A stretch of DNA of 12,757 bases from Akkermansiaceae bacterium UBA1518. Its GTDB lineage: Bacteria > Verrucomicrobiota > Verrucomicrobiia > Verrucomicrobiales > Akkermansiaceae. The stretch is from positions 1-12,757 of the forward strand of contig DCQM01000014.1 of assembly GCA_002323895.1 (NCBI GenBank), given 5' to 3'. The notes beneath the pieces are model-generated. The model made no database searches and was not told the origin of the DNA. It saw only the letters and a program-made list of their open reading frames with translations. Position numbers and translations under genes: made by a program. The stretch's first letter is position 1. Every line of letters begins with the position of its first letter. Below, piece by piece: positions 7,245-12,757 of this stretch.

Positions 7245-7249
7245 ACACG

Positions 7250-8563
7250 ATGTTAATTCAGGAAATTATAAGAAAGAAGCGGGACGGTCAGGCTCTGAGT
7301 CGTGACGAGATTAGGCATTTTGCACAAGGAATCGGGGATCAATCGATTTCGGAGGGGCAAATCGCCGCTTTTGCGATGGCCGTCTTTTTCCGGGGGATGT
7401 CGCTTGATGAACGGGTAGCCTTGACCGAAGGAATGCGGGACTCGGGAGAGATTCTTTCATGGGACGATCTCGATGGACCGGCGATTGACAAGCACTCGAC
7501 TGGTGGGGTGGGTGATAATGTTTCTCTAATCTTAGGGCCATTGGTCGCAGCTTGTGGTGGCTATGTCCCTATGATTTCGGGTCGCGGGTTGGGACATACC
7601 GGTGGGACGCTCGATAAGCTTGATAGCATTCCGGGATACCAAACGATGCCATCCAATCAGGTGTTTCGCAGAGTCGTGAAGGATTGCGGGGTTGCCATTA
7701 TTGGTCAAACTGCTTCGCTGGCCCCCGCAGACAAACGATTTTATGCCACCCGCGATATTACGGCGACGGTAGAGTCGCTTGACTTAATCACCGCCTCCAT
7801 CCTTTCCAAAAAGCTAGCGGCGGGTTTGGAAGCCTTGGTGATGGATGTTAAAACAGGGAGCGGAGCCTTTATGAAAGACTATCCTGATTCGGTGGCGCTC
7901 GCCGAAAGTATTGTAGGGGTTTCCAATGGGGCGGGAGTCAAAACGAGTGCTCTTGTGACCGATATGAATGAATCCTTGGCGGGAACGGCGGGCAATGCAC
8001 TCGAGGTTTTGGATGCCGTAAAATTTTTGAGAGGGGAGGGCGACCGCTCGCGGCTTGAAACTGTGGTGATGAGTCTTTCCTCCGAATTATTAGTTCTGGG
8101 AGGTTTGGCCAAGGATCGAGATCAAGCGCGCCGTGACCTAGGGCGAGCTTTGAATTCTGGGAAGGCAGCACAGATCTTTGGCCAAATGGTCGAGGGACTA
8201 GGCGGGCCCGGCGATTTCGTAGACGAACCCGAGAAGTATCTTCCAAAGGCGGAGGAGATTGTTGAGGTGAAATCGCCTAGAAGTGGTTGGGTGGCACACA
8301 TTGAGACCCGTGAGCTTGGGCTAGTGGTGGTCGAACTTGGTGGTGGAAGACGGCGGGCGGAAGATAGAATCGACCACGCTGTCGGATTGTCGGAGCTTCC
8401 TCAATTGGGGCAGCAGGTGAGTGAGGGTGATTGTTTGGCTTTAGTCCATGCCCGCTCGGTGGAGGAGGCTGGATTGGCTGCGGCTAAGGTTTTAATAGCT
8501 GTCACTGTGAGTGATAGCCCATCTAGCGGCCAACCGGTCGTCTATGAAGTTATCGAGGAATGA
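7250..8563 (+). CDS. deoA: Thymidine phosphorylase
   Basis: This cytosolic enzyme cleaves thymidine (and deoxyuridine) with phosphate to the free base and 2-deoxyribose-1-phosphate in nucleoside salvage. From the ATG at 7250 the product is 437 residues, close to the ~440 of E. coli DeoA, and starts MLIQEIIRKKRDG, matching the family N-terminus. The frame is open further upstream to a GTG at 7061, but that extension overlaps the XapX gene and has no family counterpart. Visible motifs: the phosphate-binding KHSTGGVGD (81-89), ISGRGLGHTGGTLDKL (109-124), RFYATRDITATV (163-174) with Arg168, and SILSKKLA (183-190) with Ser183 and Lys187. These last three correspond to the base-binding residues of the E. 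coli enzyme. The C-terminal GGGRR motif is also present. It lies five bases after xapX and ends just before a convergent bidirectional terminator. No other deo genes (deoB, deoC, deoD) are in the window. Confidence 0.95.
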   Translation: MLIQEIIRKKRDGQALSRDEIRHFAQGIGDQSISEGQIAAFAMAVFFRGMSLDERVALTEGMRDSGEILSWDDLDGPAIDKHSTGGVGDNVSLILGPLVAACGGYVPMISGRGLGHTGGTLDKLDSIPGYQTMPSNQVFRRVVKDCGVAIIGQTASLAPADKRFYATRDITATVESLDLITASILSKKLAAGLEALVMDVKTGSGAFMKDYPDSVALAESIVGVSNGAGVKTSALVTDMNESLAGTAGNALEVLDAVKFLRGEGDRSRLETVVMSLSSELLVLGGLAKDRDQARRDLGRALNSGKAAQIFGQMVEGLGGPGDFVDEPEKYLPKAEEIVEVKSPRSGWVAHIETRELGLVVVELGGGRRRAEDRIDHAVGLSELPQLGQQVSEGDCLALVHARSVEEAGLAAAKVLIAVTVSDSPSSGQPVVYEVIEE

Positions 8564-8571
8564 TTACGAAA

Positions 8572-8599
8572 AAAGACCGCAGACTTGGCTGCGGTCTTT
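8572..8599. terminator. Bidirectional intrinsic terminator between deoA (+) and amt (-)
   Basis: A perfect 11-base-pair stem (8572-8582 with 8589-8599, core GACCGCAG/CTGCGGTC) has a six-base loop. Read on the minus strand the stem runs into six T, a classical terminator for the ammonium transporter gene. On the plus strand the arm ends in TCTTT, giving weaker termination for deoA. Both genes end within about 30 bases of it, so it serves a convergent pair. Confidence 0.88.
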
Positions 8600-8625
8600 G
8601 AAGATTTTGTAAAAGAAATATGGAA

Positions 8626-10125
8626 CTACTCAGCGTAAGCGGGGACACCATGCTCCGCTACGTCAAGACCCTCGTATTCTTCTTCTTCGCTGACACGAAT
8701 GCCAATCGTAGCCTTCAGAATACCGAAGACGATGAATGTGAAGAGGAAGGCAAATGCTCCGATAGCAAGAGTTCCGAGAATCTGAACGCCGAGAGTTGCC
8801 TCGCAGTCGGCTTTGGTAAGGAATCCAAGCCCCACTGCTATTGTTCCCCACATCCCAACCACTCCGTGAACAGAGATGGCACCTACAGGGTCGTCGATTC
8901 TGATCTTATCAAGGAAGAGGACCGAGAAGACAACCAAGGTTCCACCGATTCCGCCTGCGATAACAGCACCGATCAAGGTGAATTGATCTGCACCAGCGGT
9001 AATCCCAACGAGGCCGGCAAGAATTCCGTTGAGGGCCATGGAGAGATCCGGCTTTTTAAGAACAGCCCATGAAGTTGCGATGGCAACAAGCCCGCCAGCA
9101 GCGGCACCAAGAGAAGTTGTTACGATCACGTAGGATATTGAACTTGGATCAGCTGAGAGGACTGAGCCTCCGTTGAATCCAAACCACCCAAACCAGAGGA
9201 GAATCGCTCCGATTGTTGCGAGAGGCATGCTGTGGCCGAGGATTGGCTTGATACCTTCCTTCGTATATTTGCCCTTACGAGCACCGAGGAGAATCACAGC
9301 AGCCAAAGCGGCAAAACCTCCGAAACCGTGAACAACCGAGGATCCAGCAAAGTCGTAGAAACCTTTCGCATCGAGCCATCCTCCGCCCCACTTCCAGGAG
9401 CCAGTGACTGGGTAGGCAAAACCCACAAGGAGAACCGCGAAGATCATGAATGATCCAATCTTTACCCGCTCTGCAACTGCTCCAGAAACGATTGTCGCAG
9501 CGGTCGCGGCGAACATAGCTTGAAAGATGAAATCAGCAAACCCAGTCTGGCAAAGCCCTGTGCCACCATAAGAAATATCAGTGCTACCATAGTCAGCATT
9601 GGTGATCGGTGAGCCAATGGCGAAAAATCCGTTGAAGTCTCCCGGATACATTCCGTTGAAACCGTAAACTGCGTAGAGAAGAAGTCCGGAACAGATGATA
9701 AAAACATTTTTGAAGAGAATATTTACCGTGTTCTTCTTTTGGGTTAAGCCTGACTCAAGAGTTGCGAAGCCGAGGTGCATGATGAAAACCAGGAATGCTG
9801 AGAGTAAGATCCAGAGGTTACTGAGACCGAAGAAGGGAGCGTCCTCATAGCGATCATAGTAGCCATCCATAGCAGACCTTTGGGTATCGCTTAGAGCGGA
9901 AGTTTCTCCGCCAAGTTCGACATACTTGAAAATGGCCTTACCGATTAGGTCTACTGCTCCTTCATCATAATCATCATGATCAGCATCGAGCATCTCAGCG
10001 GTGACGGCGTATTCTTCGGAGGCAGGATCAAATCCTTCCGCGTTTGATTCGCCGAATCCGGCGAGGAAACTGACTGTTAAGGTTAGCAGCCATGCCTTTG
10101 TCATTTTTTGTGTTAGCTTTCGCAT
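8626..10125 (-). CDS. amt: Ammonium transporter, AMT1-like subfamily, with acidic N-terminal extension
   Basis: This Amt/Mep/Rh-family channel imports ammonium across the inner membrane. The product is 499 residues, longer than E. coli AmtB (~428), because of an extension at about 30-100 after a signal peptide (about 1-29). That extension is acidic (DADHDDYDEG at 47-56) and should lie in the periplasm. The first core helix carries FATLESGLTQKKNTVNILFKN-like sequence (120-140), closer to plant AMT1 and cyanobacterial types than to AmtB. Further signatures are FQAMFA (201-206), DFAG (258-261), the twin pore histidines His266 (VVHG) and His420 (SVHG), and a conserved C-terminal regulatory tail (GIRVSEEEEYEGLD, 475-488) of the kind bound by PII proteins. 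No PII gene is adjacent. A start at 10104 (Met8) is also possible. A sigma-54 promoter lies 37-52 bases upstream, and a second amt is divergent. Confidence 0.93.
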   Translation of the reverse strand: MRKLTQKMTKAWLLTLTVSFLAGFGESNAEGFDPASEEYAVTAEMLDADHDDYDEGAVDLIGKAIFKYVELGGETSALSDTQRSAMDGYYDRYEDAPFFGLSNLWILLSAFLVFIMHLGFATLESGLTQKKNTVNILFKNVFIICSGLLLYAVYGFNGMYPGDFNGFFAIGSPITNADYGSTDISYGGTGLCQTGFADFIFQAMFAATAATIVSGAVAERVKIGSFMIFAVLLVGFAYPVTGSWKWGGGWLDAKGFYDFAGSSVVHGFGGFAALAAVILLGARKGKYTKEGIKPILGHSMPLATIGAILLWFGWFGFNGGSVLSADPSSISYVIVTTSLGAAAGGLVAIATSWAVLKKPDLSMALNGILAGLVGITAGADQFTLIGAVIAGGIGGTLVVFSVLFLDKIRIDDPVGAISVHGVVGMWGTIAVGLGFLTKADCEATLGVQILGTLAIGAFAFLFTFIVFGILKATIGIRVSEEEEYEGLDVAEHGVPAYAE

Positions 10126-10161
10126 CTTTTATATTGGGTTCGAGTTGAACGAGAAGGAGTG

Positions 10162-10177
10162 AGCAACGGGTGTGCCA
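10162..10177 (-). promoter_or_regulatory. Sigma-54 (-24/-12) promoter of the minus-strand amt
   Basis: Read on the minus strand, 10177 to 10162 is TGGCAC-ACCCG-TTGCT. This is an exact match to the core TGGCAC-N5-TTGCW of RpoN promoters, with the invariant GG and GC ten bases apart. A start site about 12 bases past the GC (near 10151) would give a leader of about 26 bases to the ATG at 10125. Nitrogen genes such as amt are classic sigma-54 targets. It would need an enhancer-binding activator such as NtrC, which is not encoded in the window. Confidence 0.8.
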
Positions 10178-10184
10178 CGCTTTG

Positions 10185-10199
10185 ATGAGTGAAATTCAT
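10185..10199. promoter_or_regulatory. Imperfect inverted repeat between the two sigma-54 promoters (possible operator)
   Basis: The 15 bases ATGAGTGAAATTCAT form an imperfect palindrome (five of seven arm positions pair) between the two -24 elements. A regulator bound here could affect both promoters. It does not match the NtrC consensus, and enhancer sites usually lie further from the promoter, so this is weak. Confidence 0.25.
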
Positions 10200-10201
10200 A
10201 T

Positions 10202-10218
10202 TTGGCATGAAAGATGCT
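10202..10218 (+). promoter_or_regulatory. Sigma-54 (-24/-12) promoter of the plus-strand amt
   Basis: TTGGCATGAAAGATGCT matches the RpoN consensus YTGGCACGRNNNTTGCW at all specified positions but two (C to T at the seventh base; T to A at the thirteenth). GG (10204-10205) and GC (10216-10217) have the correct ten-base spacing. Transcription would start near 10229, leaving about 38 bases to the ATG at 10267. It faces away from the minus-strand sigma-54 promoter, with 24 bases between the two elements. Confidence 0.72.
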
Positions 10219-10266
10219 TACCCCCTAGTCGCCGGGCTAATGGTCCGGAACACAATTCGATAAATT

Positions 10267-11616
10267 ATGACGAAATACCGCCATTCCATGAAATCCTTCG
10301 GAGCATTCTTAGCGATGCTGTTCCTTAGCTCAGGCTCTCTTTGGGCTCAGGGCGAGACTCCAACCGACACCGGCAATACAGCCTGGATGATTACTGCCAC
10401 GGTTCTTGTGCTGATGATGACTCTTCCTGGCTTGGCCCTTTTTTACGGCGGGTTGGTGAGATCTAAAAACGTCCTCTCGGTATTGATGCATTGTTACGCG
10501 ATCGCGGCATTGGCGTCGATCATGTGGGTGGTCTTTCTCTACAGCTTTGCCTTTGACGAAGATTCAGGCTTGTTAGGAGGTGGCTGGTTGGGAGGTCTTA
10601 GTAACGCGTTCTTGAATGGGGTGGAGGGTAATAACTCCAATGGAGTTCCGAATACGGTGTTCGTAATGTTTCAAATGACTTTTGCCATCATCACCCCTGG
10701 TTTGATCGTGGGTGCTTTTGTAGAGAGAATGAAATTTGTTGCGGTGATGGTTTTCACTGCGTTGTGGCTGACCTTAGTTTATGCTCCCGCAGTTTATTGG
10801 GTGTGGGCCGATGGAGGAATCATGCTTGGTTGGGGAGCCATTGACCTTGCTGGAGGAATCGTGGTTCACGCGACCGCTGGGGTATCTGCGCTGGTTCTAG
10901 CCAAGATGATCGGGCCACGTCAGGGTTTCCCGAAGCAACTTCAGCCTCCTCATAGTCCGGGCCTTGTGATGATTGGTGCTTCTCTCCTCTGGGTGGGTTG
11001 GTTTGGTTTCAATGCCGGTTCGCAGGGCGGAGCCAGCGGAGCGGCAGGGATGACAATGTTAGTGACTCATATTTCTGCTGCCACAGCTGCGCTGGTTTGG
11101 TGCCTCGTAGAGCGAATCCAAACAGGAAAAACCGGGGTGGTTGGAATCGCGACCGGAATGGTGGCTGGCTTAGCTACAATAACGCCGGCTTCAGGTAACG
11201 TTGGTCCAATGGGGGCTCTTTTGATCGGGCTTTCGGCCGGAGTCATTTGTTACTTCATGTGCGGAATTGTCCGTCACAAATTGAATATTGATGACTCACT
11301 CGATGTCTTTGCAGTGCACGGGGTGGGTGGCATTTTGGGGACGATTATGGTCGCATTTCTCGGTGCCGAAGGTGTCCTCGGAGGCTTGGGGCTTAGTGTT
11401 AAGAATCCTGAAACTGGTGAAACTTATTCTAGTATGGAGCAGCTCATTATTCAGCTTAAGTCGGTGGGAATAACCGTCGTTTGGTCCGCCGTCGCAACAA
11501 TCATCATTGTTACGCTTATCAAAAAGACTGTTGGTTTGCGGGTTTCGGAAGAGGTTGAGGCAGAGGGTCTAGATTCTGCCGAGCACGGTGAAACGGCATA
11601 TAACTTTGATGCTTGA
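10267..11616 (+). CDS. amt: Ammonium transporter, AmtB-like subfamily
   Basis: This inner-membrane ammonium channel is 449 residues, with a cleavable signal peptide (about 1-28, ending LWAQ) typical of AmtB. Motifs visible are GLALFYGGLVRSKNV (55-69), the Phe-gate region FVMFQMTFAIITP (132-144), Trp178 and Trp180 near the outer binding site (VYWVW), DLAGG (193-197), the twin pore histidines His201 (VVHAT) and His351 (AVHG), and the C-terminal regulatory tail GLRVSEEVEAEGLD (423-436) with HGETAYN at 440-446. The tail suggests control by a PII protein (GlnK), but no glnK is adjacent. Sequence features place it in a different Amt subfamily from the divergent gene on the minus strand (KNV rather than KNT after helix 1). 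A sigma-54 promoter lies 49 bases upstream and an intrinsic terminator 37 bases downstream, so it is probably monocistronic. Confidence 0.95.
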   Translation: MTKYRHSMKSFGAFLAMLFLSSGSLWAQGETPTDTGNTAWMITATVLVLMMTLPGLALFYGGLVRSKNVLSVLMHCYAIAALASIMWVVFLYSFAFDEDSGLLGGGWLGGLSNAFLNGVEGNNSNGVPNTVFVMFQMTFAIITPGLIVGAFVERMKFVAVMVFTALWLTLVYAPAVYWVWADGGIMLGWGAIDLAGGIVVHATAGVSALVLAKMIGPRQGFPKQLQPPHSPGLVMIGASLLWVGWFGFNAGSQGGASGAAGMTMLVTHISAATAALVWCLVERIQTGKTGVVGIATGMVAGLATITPASGNVGPMGALLIGLSAGVICYFMCGIVRHKLNIDDSLDVFAVHGVGGILGTIMVAFLGAEGVLGGLGLSVKNPETGETYSSMEQLIIQLKSVGITVVWSAVATIIIVTLIKKTVGLRVSEEVEAEGLDSAEHGETAYNFDA

Positions 11617-11652
11617 TTCTAAGTTTGGGGAGTAAGCTACCATTAAAGACAC

Positions 11653-11683
11653 AAAGCGGGCCCTAACCGGTCCCGCTTTTTTT
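11653..11683 (+). terminator. Intrinsic terminator of the plus-strand amt
   Basis: Arms AAAGCGGG (11653-11660) and CCCGCTTT (11672-11679) with a short inner CC/GG pairing are followed by an uninterrupted T-run to 11683. The hairpin follows the amt stop codon by 36 bases. Confidence 0.88.
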
Positions 11684-11960
11684 GTGGATATTAGGCCTGT
11701 TTAGGATCTTGGACTTCGAACGAGTTGGTGACGATCTGACAAACAAATAAACAAGTGATTTCGCCATAGAAGGTTTGGACGAGAGGCCAAATCAGAGGGC
11801 CGAAAAACGAAGGGCATTTTGAAAAAATGTAATTTTTATACAAATGAAGTAACGCAAGTGACACTGGGCGCGTCACACTTTGTAGATGCTTAAGTTTACA
11901 TTGTGATCACGATGTTCCAGCGAAAAGCAAAGTTCCAGTCGTTTTACGAAAGACAAAACT
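11684..11960. other. Intergenic region upstream of the sigma factor gene
   Basis: These 277 bases hold no gene I can support; the only open frame of note (minus strand, GTG start at 11876, 61 codons) is unlike any family and lacks a leader signal. The region is AT-rich. It contains an inverted repeat GTGAC/GTCAC (11858-11862 and 11872-11876), an eight-base palindrome GTGATCAC (11903-11910), and a direct repeat GTTCCAG (11914-11920 and 11932-11938). Any could be regulatory, but none matches a known operator. A TATACA hexamer at 11837-11842 is a possible -10, without a convincing -35. Confidence 0.4.
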
Positions 11961-12757
11961 ATGAAAACACCCCCCCCAACATCAACAGTCAGCTCTTCAC
12001 GCTATGATGCGGACAGCAGCTTAAGGCTCTACATGCGCGAGATCAGTGAGACTCCTTTGCTTACTTCGAAGGAAGAAGTCGAATTAGCAGCCCTAATCAA
12101 AAAGGGTGATCAAGATGCCAGGACACGAATGATTAAAGCCAACTTGCGTCTCGTCGTGAAAATTGCACAGGATTATTCAAACTATGGCCTTCCTCTCATG
12201 GATTTAATTTCGGAGGGCAATATTGGACTAATGAAGGCTGTCGAGCGCTTTGATCCGGCAAAAGGAGGGAAACTCTCAACCTATGGTTCATGGTGGATCA
12301 AGCAATCGATCAAGCGAGCCCTTGCCAACCAAAGCAAGACGATCCGCCTTCCAGTTCACATGGTTGATAAAATTGCGAAATTGCGCCGTGTCATGGCGCT
12401 GCTCGCCGAATCTTATGGTCGCGAGCCCACCGACGAAGAATTATGCGGGGAAACTGGAATGGCTCCCAGGAAGCTCTCGCTCCTAAAGCGGGCAGCACAG
12501 CGGCCAACTTCTCTGGATTCGCCTGTGGGGGACGAGGAACGCTCAAGTTTCGCGGAAATCATTGGTGATGAGCATGCTGAAAACCCTTTTGAGGTGCTTT
12601 CTGACAAAAATATGCTCAATCAGATCGATTCTCTGCTCGAGGTTCTTGATGAGCGCGAATCAAAGATTATTGAGGCCCGGTATGGTCTTTGTGGTAAAAC
12701 TGCAATGACATTAGAAGAAGTTGGGTGCGAATTTAAGGTCACCAGAGAGAGGATCCG
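11961..12757 (+). CDS. RpoD/SigA-family RNA polymerase sigma factor, 3' end outside window
   Basis: This is a sigma-70 family factor that directs RNA polymerase to promoters. The visible 265 residues run off the window edge inside region 4.2. Region 1.2 is at about 18-50 (LRLYMREISETPLLT). Region 2 is at about 60-135 with NLRLVVKIA (61-69), DLISEGNIGLMKAVERFD (81-98) and STYGSWWIKQSIKRA (106-120). Region 3 follows from RLPVHM (129-134) to about 205. Region 4 starts near 220 with LDERESKIIEARYGL (229-243) and the helix-turn-helix TLEEVGCEFKVTRERI (250-265). There is no region 1.1, and the position equal to Thr440 of E. coli RpoD appears to be Lys118. Both point to a group 2 (non-essential, RpoD-like) sigma rather than the primary one, although that is not certain. 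The ATG is followed by a run of eight C (11970-11977) within codons 3-6. No Shine-Dalgarno is seen. Confidence 0.9.
   Translation, partial: MKTPPPTSTVSSSRYDADSSLRLYMREISETPLLTSKEEVELAALIKKGDQDARTRMIKANLRLVVKIAQDYSNYGLPLMDLISEGNIGLMKAVERFDPAKGGKLSTYGSWWIKQSIKRALANQSKTIRLPVHMVDKIAKLRRVMALLAESYGREPTDEELCGETGMAPRKLSLLKRAAQRPTSLDSPVGDEERSSFAEIIGDEHAENPFEVLSDKNMLNQIDSLLEVLDERESKIIEARYGLCGKTAMTLEEVGCEFKVTRERI

Noticed and set aside
7061..7249. GTG-started 63-codon N-terminal extension of deoA
   Set aside because: DeoA proteins begin at the MLIQEIIRKKRDG position; the extension overlaps a recognisable XapX gene in another frame.
8620..9072. 150-codon plus-strand frame antisense to the minus-strand amt
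   Set aside because: It is a shadow of the transporter gene; composition is odd (rich in Ser, Asn, Asp) and there is no signal or domain.
10232..10248. CCGG/CCGG hairpin in the leader of the plus-strand amt
   Set aside because: Only four base pairs; too weak to call a riboswitch or attenuator.
11691..11876. 61-codon minus-strand frame between amt and the sigma gene
   Set aside because: GTG start, no leader signal, no family resemblance, and it abuts the amt terminator; likely chance.
12250..12619. Frames of 78 and 68 codons inside the sigma gene on both strands
   Set aside because: They overlap the strongly conserved sigma-70 region 2-4 reading frame and have no support of their own.

Overview
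The window looks like a chromosomal segment from a Verrucomicrobiota bacterium, perhaps a marine Verrucomicrobiales relative. The lineage is an inference from four things: the style of the aa3/caa3-type oxidase subunits, a thioredoxin-like lipoprotein ending in an SHD1-like domain, a large secreted lamin-tail protein with a 'D-rich loop + RS-x-DLQ-x-W' C-terminus, and the general absence of Shine-Dalgarno sequences. No phage, insertion sequence, CRISPR array, rRNA or tRNA was seen. The region reads as ordinary core and semi-accessory chromosome with several small surprises.

Layout. (1) Positions 1-2835 (+) are the 3' part of a cytochrome c oxidase operon: the end of subunit III with an unusual ~300-residue hydrophilic stretch before its last two helices, subunit IV, a two-helix small membrane protein, a small Cys-x-x-Cys membrane protein, and subunit II with an intact CuA site. 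Subunit I presumably lies upstream, outside the window. A strong intrinsic terminator (2860-2888) closes the operon. (2) 2947-3939 (+) is a lipoprotein with a thioredoxin fold whose active site is Ser-x-x-Cys, followed by an SHD1-like domain. (3) 4008-6956 (-) is a 982-residue secreted lamin-tail protein with a ~210-residue internal duplication. (4) 7065-8563 (+) is a two-gene unit: a 59-residue XapX-family membrane protein, then thymidine phosphorylase (deoA). (5) 8626-11616 holds two divergent ammonium transporters of different Amt subfamilies. Their 141-bp shared intergenic region carries one sigma-54 (-24/-12) promoter pointing each way. Hairpin terminators flank the pair. (6) 11961 to the end (+) is an RpoD/SigA-family sigma factor, cut by the window edge.

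How the genes work together. The first block is terminal respiration: the oxidase takes electrons at CuA from an external cytochrome or a complex III-type donor, because subunit II has no fused cytochrome c domain. The XapX-DeoA pair suggests nucleoside salvage. The Amt pair with facing sigma-54 promoters suggests nitrogen-limitation control through RpoN and an enhancer-binding protein, neither of which is encoded here. The sigma factor and the secreted proteins have no evident functional link to their neighbours.

The most interesting items are the facing sigma-54 promoters, the insertion in oxidase subunit III, loss of the conserved Trp pair near CuA in subunit II, the XapX-DeoA coupling, and the Ser-x-x-Cys thioredoxin/SHD1 lipoprotein. 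I did not find a clearly new multi-gene defence or mobile system.
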